The position numbers and the translations under genes were made by a program. 54,034 nucleotides of DNA. Origin: an uncultured Prevotella sp. Lineage in GTDB: Bacteria; Bacteroidota; Bacteroidia; Bacteroidales; Bacteroidaceae. Below the pieces are notes generated by a model. That model saw nothing but the letters and a program-made list of their open reading frames with translations. It did no database searches and was not told the origin of the DNA. Each line of letters starts with the position of its first letter. Position 1 is the stretch's first letter. The stretch covers positions 1 to 54,034 of the forward strand of contig ONHQ01000023.1 of assembly GCA_900317685.1 (NCBI GenBank), in the 5' to 3' direction. Shown piece after piece: positions 44,320 to 52,524 of the stretch.

Positions 44320-45461
44320 AAGCAAGAGTTATAGCTTACTACCTTCCACAATACCACCCTATCCCAGAAAATGACAAGGCTTGGGGACCCGGATTCACGG
44401 AATGGACAAATGTAGCCCAGGCAAAGCCTCTGTTCCGAGGACATCACCAGCCTAAGATTCCAGCAGACCTTGGATTTTACGACTTGCGCCTTCCCGAAAC
44501 GCGAGAGCAACAGGCTCTCATGGCAAAGGAGTGTGGTATAGAAGGCTTCTGCTACTATCATTATTGGATGGGGAATGGCAAACTACTGCTACAGCGTCCT
44601 TTCGAAGAGGTACTGGCATCTGGCAAGCCCGACTTTCCCTTCTGTCTTTGCTGGGCCAACCACGAATGGACCACTCGCACTTGGAAAAAAGACGGAAAGC
44701 CCATGGTTATAGCTCCCATGCTCTATCCCGGAACAGAGGACTACATAGCCCACTTCAAATATGTGTTACCAGCATTCAAAGACCATAGATATATTACCGT
44801 GGAGGGCAAACCGCTATTCTGCATCTACGATCCCTATCATTTCAAGGATGTCTCATTCTTTATTAGCACATGGCGAGAGCTAGCTATTAACAACGGACTG
44901 CCGGGAATCTATTTCACCGCTTTAATCAATAACACATCCACCATAAAACGCCGCGACGACGGAACACTGGAACGGGTGGTACCCGACTTGAGAGAAAGTA
45001 AAGACGTCTTCGACAACATTCTCAAACTTGGATTCGACGGAATTAATTCCTTTGGTAAGTCACGGGGAGAAATGCTCTATCAGGGGATGATGGGAAGAAC
45101 CTTCAGAAAAGTGCTCCACAAAAAACTGCCTTTTTTACCTGCAATGACACTTAACTACCCTCATGTAGTGAAAAACTTCTTTGCGCCCGAGGATTCCTGG
45201 GAGAATGTGTTCCCCACCATCATGCCAAACTGGGATCGCACACCACGAGCTGGAAAAGCTGAGGGCGTTTACATCAATGCAACTCCAGAGCACTTCAAAT
45301 CTCACCTGCTGAATGCGCTGAAGGTTATTGCCAACAAAGACGACGAGCACAGAATTCTTTTCCTCAAATCGTGGAACGAATGGGGTGAGGGAAACTACGT
45401 GGAACCAGACACTAAGTATGGGCACGGATATCTCAATGCTTTGAAAGAATGCCTCCTATGA
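44316..45461 (+). CDS. WbsX-family glycosyltransferase
   Basis: A 381-residue cytoplasmic protein with the WbsX (GT-linked, GH99-like fold) signature at its start: AYYLPQYHPIPEND, then WGPGFTEWTNV and HHQPKIPADLGFYDLR. Later WANHEWTTRTW, KPLFCIYDPYHF and LFLKSWNEWGEGNYVEPD are conserved. These proteins occur in O-antigen and capsule loci; catalysis is inferred from the family. The stop overlaps the next start (ATGA). Confidence 0.88.
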   Translation: MKARVIAYYLPQYHPIPENDKAWGPGFTEWTNVAQAKPLFRGHHQPKIPADLGFYDLRLPETREQQALMAKECGIEGFCYYHYWMGNGKLLLQRPFEEVLASGKPDFPFCLCWANHEWTTRTWKKDGKPMVIAPMLYPGTEDYIAHFKYVLPAFKDHRYITVEGKPLFCIYDPYHFKDVSFFISTWRELAINNGLPGIYFTALINNTSTIKRRDDGTLERVVPDLRESKDVFDNILKLGFDGINSFGKSRGEMLYQGMMGRTFRKVLHKKLPFLPAMTLNYPHVVKNFFAPEDSWENVFPTIMPNWDRTPRAGKAEGVYINATPEHFKSHLLNALKVIANKDDEHRILFLKSWNEWGEGNYVEPDTKYGHGYLNALKECLL

Positions 45462-46609
45462 AACTCTGCATCATGAAACAAGACATTCTCTACATTGATC
45501 CACAGTCTTATGGCAACCTAGCGGCATACGACTACAATCTCCTGACTAACACGCAAAAGGATATCCTTTATATCCACAGTCAGAAATATGATTACAAAGC
45601 AATGAACTTACCCGGGAAACCGTGGTTTAAATACAACAAGCTGCATTCTTCCCTTGCCAAAGTTCTCAGCTATGCTCTGACTTATGCCAAGATATTCTGT
45701 CTGATTATGTGCTGGAGACCACGTATCATCCATGTACAATGGTTTAAAATGCCAACCTTCGACTACTATTTCTATAAATGGACAAAAAGGCTCTTTCGCT
45801 TCAGACTCGTCTTCACTGCACATAACGTTCTCCCCCACAATTCCGGTAAACGCTATCAGAGTATCTACGGAAAGCTATATGCCATTTGCGATGCCATCGT
45901 CGTGCACACATCTTGCACCAAAAAGGAAATACATCAAATGTTCCATATCGGCAAAGACAAAATACATGTCATAGAACACGGAATACTGAAGATACCCGTT
46001 GATACACAACGATATGAACAGAGCCTTCAACTGTATCGACAGAAATATCATCTCCAGGGAAAGATCGTTTTTGTTTCCTTGGGAGAACAGAGTCCTTATA
46101 AAGGCATTGACCTACTAGCAAAAATATGGACACAAAACAAAGAACTCTATGACAACGATGACATCTGCCTCCTCCTTGTAGGAAAACAGAAAGAAATCAA
46201 TCTTCGCCAAGTGGCAAACTGCAAAAATGTAATCGTGGAAAACCGGCACATACCCAACGACGAGTTTCTGTATCTGCTAAGGGCAGCAGACGTGTACCTT
46301 CTCCCGTATCGGCAAATCTCTCAAAGCGGAGCCTTACTGACCGCCATATCTGAAAGAATTCCGGTACTGGTCAGCAGGGTGGGCGGACTGACAGACCCTT
46401 TAAAAATAGCCCCAATCGGTTGGGAAATAGATAAACTCGATGAAAAAGGACTTAAAGAGGCTCTGATGTCAATCATAAAGTCACCAAAAAAAATAAAAGA
46501 TATCAAGGAAAACTTTCAAGCTTGGGAAAAAGTTGCTGAGCACTATTCTTGGAAAAGAATAGGTAATGAAACTACAAAGCTCTACAACACAATGATAGGA
46601 CAATCGTAA
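45458..46609 (+). CDS. GT4-family glycosyltransferase
   Basis: A 383-residue glycosyltransferase of the GT-B fold. Features are FTAHNVLPHNSG mid-protein, IHVIEHGI, the VSLGEQSPYKGIDLL segment and the nucleotide-sugar loop SQSGALLTAISERIPVLVS with the conserved Glu. It is a cytoplasmic enzyme that adds one sugar to the growing repeat unit; donor and linkage are unknown. ATG 45458 overlaps the WbsX stop by 4 nt; a start 9 bp upstream is also open. Confidence 0.86.
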   Translation: MKLCIMKQDILYIDPQSYGNLAAYDYNLLTNTQKDILYIHSQKYDYKAMNLPGKPWFKYNKLHSSLAKVLSYALTYAKIFCLIMCWRPRIIHVQWFKMPTFDYYFYKWTKRLFRFRLVFTAHNVLPHNSGKRYQSIYGKLYAICDAIVVHTSCTKKEIHQMFHIGKDKIHVIEHGILKIPVDTQRYEQSLQLYRQKYHLQGKIVFVSLGEQSPYKGIDLLAKIWTQNKELYDNDDICLLLVGKQKEINLRQVANCKNVIVENRHIPNDEFLYLLRAADVYLLPYRQISQSGALLTAISERIPVLVSRVGGLTDPLKIAPIGWEIDKLDEKGLKEALMSIIKSPKKIKDIKENFQAWEKVAEHYSWKRIGNETTKLYNTMIGQS

Positions 46610-46611
46610 GT

Positions 46612-47427
46612 ATGGAAAACATAGAGCTCATCCCCACCGGTGGCTTGTGCAACAGAATGAGAGCCATAGCAACCAGCATATCAATTGCGCAACGCTACCA
46701 CGCAAATCTGAAAATTTATTGGAACAATACAATAGGGCTAAAAGCCGACTTCTCTGAACTTTTCGAGCCTTTTCAGATTCCTCACATAGAAGTACACGAA
46801 AATAAAAAATGGCTTTACCGTATCAACGGCAGAAAAGATTATCTGTTGAAGTCTGCATACTTTCATTTTCGCGGGAAGGTATTTTTCAATTACAGCCTTT
46901 ACAGGGAAGGCAATAATATCTTCCCCCTCACTGATAAGGTCCGACAAAAGAGACTCATCCTTATCACTTGTTATCCAATGTGTGAGCAAAATAACATGAA
47001 AAATTTGTTCGTGCCCGTACCAAAGATTAGAAAGGAGATAGAACTCGTTACCAGTAAGTTCAACGAAGACACCATTGGCATACATATCAGACGCACCGAT
47101 AATAAGACATCCATAATCAACTCTCCCGTCAGCAAGTTCATTGAACTGATGAAAAAGGAAGTGGCTGCCAACCCAAATACAACTTTCTATCTGGCCACAG
47201 ATGACCATAGCGTCAAACAAGAAATAACTGCACTGTTTGGCAACCGTATCTTTATCCAAAACGAAGATGCCGACAGAAACAGTATCCGGGGGATGGTCTT
47301 CAGTGTCGTAGAGCTGTTCTGCCTCAGCAAGACAAGAAAGATATATGGCAGCTACGCCTCTTCCTATTCCCAAACGGCAGCCATATTGGGAGGATCAGAA
47401 TATATTCAAGTGACAAAAGACCTTTAA
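46612..47427 (+). CDS. Fucosyltransferase-like glycosyltransferase
   Basis: A 271-residue protein that resembles alpha-fucosyltransferases of the GT11/NodZ type. It has TGGLCNRMRAIATS at residues 9-22, the donor-binding IGIHIRRTDN near residue 157, and the C-terminal SYASSYSQTAAIL. These three motifs match the GDP-fucose-binding fold, but exact family and donor are inferred. The gene is markedly AT-rich and follows the GT4 gene by 2 nt. It converges with the GH16 gene, the stops overlapping by 4 bp. Confidence 0.75.
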   Translation: MENIELIPTGGLCNRMRAIATSISIAQRYHANLKIYWNNTIGLKADFSELFEPFQIPHIEVHENKKWLYRINGRKDYLLKSAYFHFRGKVFFNYSLYREGNNIFPLTDKVRQKRLILITCYPMCEQNNMKNLFVPVPKIRKEIELVTSKFNEDTIGIHIRRTDNKTSIINSPVSKFIELMKKEVAANPNTTFYLATDDHSVKQEITALFGNRIFIQNEDADRNSIRGMVFSVVELFCLSKTRKIYGSYASSYSQTAAILGGSEYIQVTKDL

Positions 47428-48257
47428 CGGATACGCTTATAAACCCGAACCCAATCAAATTGTGTCTCATACACGGCATGGGTGTCTGGCTCGTGCCACC
47501 CTTCCTTACCCACACTCTGGTCGAGAATGATAAAGAAATCCCTGTCAAAACTCCATTGACCCTCGTTTTCTCCATTCTGGTACGGCATTCGTGTATATTT
47601 TCCCGTGACAACACCGTCTAAAGAAAACACAACTTGATTCTGATCCCACTCAACGGCATAGATATGCCATTTGCTTAAGTCGACCTTCGTAGAAAAAGAA
47701 TGTTTGGGACAATTTTTCTTCAGTATCTCCGACCGATGGCTATGAACGGTCTGACGCGCTAATCCGTCCTTGCCAAAGGCCTCGAAGATGTCGAATTCCG
47801 CATAGGTGTAGGGATGACCATCGTCTACAGGTCTCATCCATACAGCCGGGAAATTTCCCTCCTTAACACAGGTTCTTAATCTCACCTCTATCTTCCCATA
47901 TCGGATACTAAACCGCCCTTTGGTGTCTATCGATCCCGTCAGCATCTTTGCTGTGTCACTCTTCTCTGAATCATTAGGGATAGCCCGGCAACATAACTTA
48001 CCTTTCTTAATAAATGCCACTTTGCCAGAATTACTGTTCCACCGAGCACAGATGTTGTTGGCACGCTCCCGAAACCTCCACTTCGTGCTGTCGGGCAAGC
48101 TGCCATCACATTGGTTAAACTCATCACAAAATACAAGTCTGTACTTTCTCGAAGCATACTCACGCTGTTCTTCCGCCTTCACCAACACGCGGAATGAGAA
48201 AAACAGGAAATAGCCTATCAACAAGCCTTGACTTAGAATAGTAATGCCCTTCTTCAT
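47424..48257 (-). CDS. GH16-family glycoside hydrolase, antisense in the exopolysaccharide locus
   Basis: A 277-residue exported beta-glycanase of the GH16 fold (beta-1,3/1,4-glucanase, carrageenase and related). N-terminal signal or anchor (SQGLLIGYFLFFSF), then LVFCDEFNQ, FSIRYGKIEVR and the catalytic ExDxxE as EFDIFEAFG, followed by WHIYAVEWDQNQVVFSLDG. All three acidic residues are kept, so it is likely active. It is encoded against the locus and has its own promoter at 48281-48310, which also fixes the start at ATG 48257 rather than 48344. It could trim or release the polysaccharide made here (inference). Confidence 0.88.
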   Translation of the reverse strand: MKKGITILSQGLLIGYFLFFSFRVLVKAEEQREYASRKYRLVFCDEFNQCDGSLPDSTKWRFRERANNICARWNSNSGKVAFIKKGKLCCRAIPNDSEKSDTAKMLTGSIDTKGRFSIRYGKIEVRLRTCVKEGNFPAVWMRPVDDGHPYTYAEFDIFEAFGKDGLARQTVHSHRSEILKKNCPKHSFSTKVDLSKWHIYAVEWDQNQVVFSLDGVVTGKYTRMPYQNGENEGQWSFDRDFFIILDQSVGKEGWHEPDTHAVYETQFDWVRVYKRIR

Positions 48258-48280
48258 TGCCGTATCTTTATTTTTAAATA

Positions 48281-48310
48281 CAAAGGTAACAATATAATAT
48301 TGGCCGACAA
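48281..48310 (-). promoter_or_regulatory. Promoter of the GH16 gene
   Basis: On the minus strand TTG at 48310-48308, 19 nt, then TACCTTTG at 48288-48281. The start codon is 24 bp downstream. Confidence 0.75.
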
Positions 48311-48343
48311 AACCGATAACGCATTTTCTTGAAAACAACAACA

Positions 48344-49192
48344 ATGAATGAATTAGTTTCAGTCATCATGCCAACATACAACACGGTGGCCTTCTTGGAG
48401 AAAAGCATCAATAGTGTACTTTCCCAAACTTATCCCCATATAGAGTTGTTGATTACCGACGATCATTCCTCCAATCCGCAAACCCACAAGATTCTCCAAA
48501 AATACGCAGAATCTCCCAAGGTAGACATCATTTTCCTAAACGAAAACCATGGTGCTGCCTTTGCCAGAAACGAGTCAATCCGCCGAGCCCGCGGACGCTA
48601 TATTGCTTTCTGCGACAGCGACGACGTTTGGTTCCCTGACAAAATAGAGAAACAACTCATTTACATGCAAAGAACAGGATGCGCTCTATGCTGCTCCTCC
48701 TATTTGCTAATCGACGAGCACGACAACCATTGCAGTATCAGAATACCGCCACGACGCATCTCATTCAGAATGGAAGAAAAAGATAACAAAATTGGATGTT
48801 CCACAGCCATTTATGACACCCAAGCCTTTGGCGGCAAAGTGATGATGCCACAACTGAGGAAGCGGCAAGATTGGGGCTTTTTTCTCACTCTACTAAGAGA
48901 TTGCAAATGTGCTTTTGGAATCCAGCGTCCATTAGCTTATTACCGCATAAGGAGCGACTCAGTATCAAGCAACAAACTTAAGCTGATCGGATACAATCTA
49001 AAAGTATATACCGATGTGCTCAACTACTCTTTAGGCAAGGCTTTGGTCTATTTACTATTTTTATTCCTGCCTACCTACTTGATTAAAAGGATAAAAAGAA
49101 AAAAAATCAAAAAGAAATTCTTGAAAAGTTCTGTATACTCTAGTCATTTATCCCAATCACCATGCAATATTAATACATCTACAACGTTATAA
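48344..49192 (+). CDS. GT2-family glycosyltransferase
   Basis: A 282-residue GT-A enzyme. Start VSVIMPTYNTVAFLEKSINS, then LLITDDHSS and the metal-binding FCDSDDVW (DxD). A C-terminal hydrophobic helix (KALVYLLFLFLPTYLI) and basic tail dock it at the inner membrane. It adds one sugar of the repeat unit. ATG 48344 was chosen; the frame opens at a TTG 15 bp earlier. It lies 86 bp after the GH16 start, in the opposite direction, so it is probably read through from the main promoter or has an unnoticed one. Confidence 0.88.
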   Translation: MNELVSVIMPTYNTVAFLEKSINSVLSQTYPHIELLITDDHSSNPQTHKILQKYAESPKVDIIFLNENHGAAFARNESIRRARGRYIAFCDSDDVWFPDKIEKQLIYMQRTGCALCCSSYLLIDEHDNHCSIRIPPRRISFRMEEKDNKIGCSTAIYDTQAFGGKVMMPQLRKRQDWGFFLTLLRDCKCAFGIQRPLAYYRIRSDSVSSNKLKLIGYNLKVYTDVLNYSLGKALVYLLFLFLPTYLIKRIKRKKIKKKFLKSSVYSSHLSQSPCNINTSTTL

Positions 49193-49218
49193 AAAGAAAT
49201 TAACGATAGAAAGACTAA

Positions 49219-49941
49219 ATGGAAACAGCAACCTGCAAAGATAACGCTAAAGATTCCGCAGAAGAAAAGGGGTCTAACACTAGAACGATTCCACCATACA
49301 TCAAATGGAATGATGACAAGGACAACCAACGGTTCATCCCTGATGGTATGAATGCCTTTGAGCGTAACACCAAAAGGGTTGGGGATTGTCTTATTGCTGC
49401 TGTTTCTCTTATTATATTCTCCCCACTCTTTCTCATATGCTATATTCTGGTCAAACACGAAGATGGCGGGCCGGCTATCTTCAAGCAGGAACGTATCGGA
49501 CGCTTTGGCAGGCCTTTCACCATTTATAAGTTTCGCAGCATGAGAGTGGACGCAGAGAAGGACGGACCTCAACTCTTCGCCCATAAGAAAGATAAACGCA
49601 TGACGCATATCGGGCGTTTCCTGCGCGATCATCACCTCGACGAGCTGCCTCAGCTTTGGAATGTCTTCAAGGGAGATATGGCGTTTATCGGCCCAAGACC
49701 GGAACGGAAGTACTACATCGACCAGATCTTGCAGCACGACCCAAGATATGTCTACCTTTATCAGATCAGACCGGGAGTGACTTCCTACGCCACCTTATAT
49801 AATGGATATACCGACACGATGGAGAAGATGCTCAAGCGACTGGATCTCGACCTCTACTATCTGGAGCACCGCTCGTGGTGGTTCGACGCAAAGATACTCG
49901 TAAAGACTTTCATCAATATCGCCTTCGGCAAAGTGTTTTGA
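49219..49941 (+). CDS. Initiating undecaprenyl-phosphate sugar transferase
   Basis: A 240-residue monotopic transferase of the bacterial sugar transferase family (catalytic part of WcaJ/WbaP). A hydrophilic N-terminus (1-50) leads to KRVGDCLIAAVSLIIFSPLF (membrane helix). It has the conserved GGPAIFKQERIGRFGRPF, then YKFRSMRVDAEKDGPQ, the HHLDELPQLWNV catalytic box and FIGPRPERKYY. It loads the first sugar phosphate on the lipid carrier, so it starts each repeat unit, although it is last in the locus. Confidence 0.92.
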   Translation: METATCKDNAKDSAEEKGSNTRTIPPYIKWNDDKDNQRFIPDGMNAFERNTKRVGDCLIAAVSLIIFSPLFLICYILVKHEDGGPAIFKQERIGRFGRPFTIYKFRSMRVDAEKDGPQLFAHKKDKRMTHIGRFLRDHHLDELPQLWNVFKGDMAFIGPRPERKYYIDQILQHDPRYVYLYQIRPGVTSYATLYNGYTDTMEKMLKRLDLDLYYLEHRSWWFDAKILVKTFINIAFGKVF

Positions 49942-49967
49942 GGACAGACGCCAGAAAGAGGAAAACA

Positions 49968-50215
49968 AAAAAAGAACAGATATTGAGTCATTCTAAGACA
50001 GAAAAACATAAAAGACAGATGCTGTGCCGCTTTCTAAGACAAGAAAGACATAAAAGACAGATATTGGGATGTTTTATAAGACAGAAAGACAGAAAAGACA
50101 GATATTGGGATGTCTTATAAGACAGAAAGACAGAAAAGACAGATATTGGGATGTTTTATAAGACAGAAAGACAGAAAAGACAGATATTGGGATACTTTAT
50201 GAGACAAGAAAGACA
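49968..50215 (+). repeat. 41-bp tandem repeat array
   Basis: About six units of AAGACAGATATTGGGATG...AAGAC (40-42 bp, most 41 bp); the middle three are almost identical and the outer ones diverged. The array follows the last exopolysaccharide gene. It is not a CRISPR: no unique spacers separate the units. Confidence 0.85.
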
Positions 50216-50553
50216 GATTGAGCCTTTCGCTATGCTTACCTATTTTCGTCATAGGGATTCCCACTTTGAATATATTGTCAAAGTGTAACAGCACCTGCAA
50301 TAGAAGAGAAGAAAATCATGGGCAGGCTTTAACCCTGTAGACTGAGACTCAGAGCTCTATTGAGAGCGGAAGTCTGTCCCTGGCTATTTTCCATAATATA
50401 TTGGGATTTAGGGCACCCATATTGATGTACACTAATATTGATTATAAGATAGGTACAGAACATACTCAAAAGGCGACGAAAGCAGGTCTGCAACCGACAA
50501 ATTTCTATTCCGATATGGTTGGGCAAGCGTTTGCAGATCATTAGCGAGAGTAA
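50216..50553. other. Non-coding stretch before the Rpn fragment
   Basis: No supported gene. A 70-codon minus-strand frame (50329-50541) has no recognised features. No repeats beyond the array just upstream were noticed. Confidence 0.4.
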
Positions 50554-50814
50554 TCATAGCTTTCTGATTTCTACCACTGGCAAACCCGTCATTTCCGAAA
50601 TCATCCCATCCTCCAGTCCTCTTGCCTTCATCTTCCGAGCCACTTCCAATGCTTTTGCCTGTGCACCTAGTTGAATTCCCTTCTCGGTTCCGATTGCAAT
50701 TCCCTTCTCCATTCCTTCACGCTTAGCAGCGTCCATGCCGTTCTTGATGTCACGGTAGGCATTGGCACTCAGCTCGCGGAGAAGACGGCTCTCAGCATGC
50801 GGATTGATATTCAT
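50554..50814 (-). pseudogene. Duplicated 3' fragment of the Rpn-like gene
   Basis: An 86-codon frame whose last 70 or so codons (SANAYRDIKNGMDAAKREG to the C-terminus) repeat the end of the full-length gene at 50825-51787 nearly identically in DNA. It has fewer GTEKGIAI-type units (about two against four or five). The nuclease core is absent and the first 14 codons are unrelated, so it is a remnant of a partial tandem duplication rather than a working gene. Confidence 0.75.
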
Positions 50815-50824
50815 ATTATTACGT

Positions 50825-51787
50825 TTACAATTTCTTTATTTCTTCCGCTGGCAAACCCGTCATTTCCGATATCATCCCATTCTCCAGTCCTCTTGCCTTC
50901 ATCTTTCGTGCCACTTCCAATGCTTTTGCTTGTGCACCTTGTTGAATTCCCTTCTCGGTTCCAATTGCAATTCCCTTCTCGGTTCCAATTGCGATTCCCT
51001 TCTCGGTTCCAATTGCAATTCCCTTCTCGGTTCCGATTGCGATTCCCTTCTCCATTCCTTCACGCTTAGCAGCGTCCATGCCGTTCTTGATGTCACGGTA
51101 GGCATTGGCACTCAGCTCGTAGGCGCGGCGGTCTTCGGTGGTCATCTTGGCAATCTCAGCAGTCTTGAAAAGCTTTTCGAAGACACGACCTTGCAAGGCC
51201 AGCGGACGGCTCATCAGATTTTGGAGATTCCTTAAGCAATAGATCCATTTCTCCAGGATGCTGTCGCACTCCTCCAAGGTTTTATGGAAATTGGCGAGCT
51301 CCACATAGATATAGGTGAGCTTGTCGTAGAAAATTTCGTGTGACTCTGTGTCCATGAGCTTCACTTCGCGGAAGATACTGCTGTCGCTGTGCTTGTCCTC
51401 GGGGAAAGTGAAGTTCAGTATGCCGATGGTGTATACGTCGTGGAGTTCATAGTTCCAGTTGCCCCGTTGGGCCTGCTCGGCGATGGGGAATGTGGAATAG
51501 TAGATGGAGCGGTCTTTATAGAAGTCCTGGTATACATTCTGCATCTCCACGATGATGCGCGCGCCAGTATCCGTTGTGCAGTACACGTCAAAGACAGCGC
51601 GGCGGGCTTCCTCGTTCGTGCCGAACTTCTCGCTGTTTTTATAGGTGATGTCAGAGACGACAGGATCACCATTGAACAGCGCATTGAGGAAGCTCATCAG
51701 CAAGTCCTTGTTGAAAGGGGTGCCGAAGATGCGCTTGAAACCAAAGTCGGTCAACGGATTGATGTATCTTTCTCCTGTGTGTATCAT
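50825..51787 (-). CDS. Rpn-family PD-(D/E)XK nuclease / putative transposase
   Basis: A 320-residue protein of the recombination-promoting nuclease (Rpn/PDDEXK_2) family common in Bacteroidetes. Start INPLTDFGFKRIFGTPFNKD is the family hallmark, followed by RAVFDVYCTTDTGARIIVEMQ, which holds the D and E-x-Q type catalytic positions. The C-terminal part has a tandem GTEKGIAI unit repeated about four times, then GLENGMISEMTGLPAEEIKKL. The start is ATG 51787 (MIHTGERY), because a consensus promoter occupies 51808-51838; the frame stays open to 51868. Confidence 0.88.
   Translation of the reverse strand: MIHTGERYINPLTDFGFKRIFGTPFNKDLLMSFLNALFNGDPVVSDITYKNSEKFGTNEEARRAVFDVYCTTDTGARIIVEMQNVYQDFYKDRSIYYSTFPIAEQAQRGNWNYELHDVYTIGILNFTFPEDKHSDSSIFREVKLMDTESHEIFYDKLTYIYVELANFHKTLEECDSILEKWIYCLRNLQNLMSRPLALQGRVFEKLFKTAEIAKMTTEDRRAYELSANAYRDIKNGMDAAKREGMEKGIAIGTEKGIAIGTEKGIAIGTEKGIAIGTEKGIQQGAQAKALEVARKMKARGLENGMISEMTGLPAEEIKKL
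50944..51055 (-). repeat. 24-bp coding tandem repeat in the Rpn-like gene
   Basis: Units of 24 bp (complement of ATTCCCTTCTCGGTTCCAAT plus 4 bp), about 4.5 copies, each encoding eight residues (GTEKGIAI). The number differs from the copy at 50554-50814, so it varies by slippage or recombination. Confidence 0.85.
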
Positions 51788-51807
51788 GGCAGCGATTATT
51801 TTTGTTA

Positions 51808-51838
51808 CAAAGATAGGGGTTTCTGTTGACAATTGCAA
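51808..51838 (-). promoter_or_regulatory. Promoter of the Rpn-like gene
   Basis: On the minus strand TTG at 51838-51836, 20 nt, TATCTTTG at 51815-51808. It lies 21 bp before ATG 51787. Confidence 0.8.
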
Positions 51839-51922
51839 ACTTTCGACCTGACTTTTTGCCATCAGCATAGTAATTTCTACCTTTCCTCATTTTGATTTGT
51901 CGGAATAATATGCTATTTATGC

Positions 51923-51962
51923 AAATGTAAACGGCGGTTTATATAAACCACGGTTTACATTT
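51923..51962. repeat. 40-bp interrupted palindrome
   Basis: AAATGTAAAC and GTTTACATTT arms surround a perfect inner palindrome GGTTTATATAAACC, with few mismatches between. It lies between the divergent promoters of the Rpn-like gene (about 85 bp away) and rpmE2, so it could be an operator or an element end. Nothing else is seen in 51839-52075. Confidence 0.7.
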
Positions 51963-52075
51963 AAAGACGAGTGACATGAAATTCTACGATCGGCAGTTCG
52001 CACACTATCAGTTCGAATTCAGAGGCCTTTCATTGCAAGATATGTAAGATAGCAGAAACAAAATCAACGAGAAAT

Positions 52076-52106
52076 TTGGTGGAGCGCAAGAAAAGTAGTA
52101 ACTTTG
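52076..52106 (+). promoter_or_regulatory. Promoter of rpmE2
   Basis: TTG at 52076-52078, 20 nt, TAACTTTG at 52099-52106. It gives an 80-nt leader. Confidence 0.8.
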
Positions 52107-52124
52107 CAGACAATTACGCTCCAA

Positions 52125-52140
52125 GGGTCGTGAAAGACCC
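52125..52140 (+). promoter_or_regulatory. Leader hairpin of rpmE2
   Basis: GGGTC pairs with GACCC across GTGAAA, near the 5' end of the leader. It may stabilise the message or take part in autoregulation by the ribosomal protein; it is small and unproven. Confidence 0.35.
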
Positions 52141-52185
52141 GCAACGTGATCATAGAATTCTATAACAAAACGAATAATTAAAGAA

Positions 52186-52437
52186 ATGAAAAAAGGTATT
52201 CATCCAGAAAACTATCGCCCCGTCGTGTTCAAGGACATGTCCAACGGCGATATGTTCCTCACACAGTCTACATGCAAGACCAACGACACTGTAGAGTTTG
52301 AGGGCGAGACTTACCCAGTGGTAAAGGTAGAAATCTCCAGCTCTTCGCATCCGTTCTACACGGGCAAGAGCAAGCTCGTCGACTCGGCTGGTCGTGTGGA
52401 CCGCTTCATGAGCCGCTACGGCAAACTGAAGAAGTAA
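52186..52437 (+). CDS. rpmE2: Ribosomal protein L31 type B
   Basis: Large-subunit ribosomal protein of 83 residues. [20 protein letters not shown], then [20 protein letters not shown] and the end RYGKLKK match type B L31. It lacks the four zinc-binding cysteines of type A, having one Cys in STCKT only. It is monocistronic, with its own promoter and terminator. Confidence 0.97.
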   Translation: MKKGIHPENYRPVVFKDMSNGDMFLTQSTCKTNDTVEFEGETYPVVKVEISSSSHPFYTGKSKLVDSAGRVDRFMSRYGKLKK

Positions 52438-52458
52438 ATACCAAAGCCAACAGAATAG

Positions 52459-52506
52459 AAGCGCGATCATACGTAGTTGCATATACGTTTGATCGCGCTT
52501 TTTTAG
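52459..52506 (+). terminator. Terminator of rpmE2
   Basis: AAGCGCGATCA-ACGT (52459-52474) pairs with ACGT-TGATCGCGCTT (52485-52500), followed by TTTTTT. Confidence 0.92.
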
Positions 52507-52524
52507 TAGAAGAAATTGGGAAAC

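Noticed and set aside
47424-48344. Longer start (48344) for the GH16 gene
   Set aside because: The promoter at 48281-48310 lies inside the extension, and the signal sequence begins at ATG 48257.
49968-50215. CRISPR array
   Set aside because: The repeats are direct and contiguous with no unique spacers, and no cas genes are in the window.
50825-51868. Longer start (51868) for the Rpn-like gene
   Set aside because: A consensus promoter at 51808-51838 lies downstream of that codon; the family start INPLTDFGFK follows ATG 51787.
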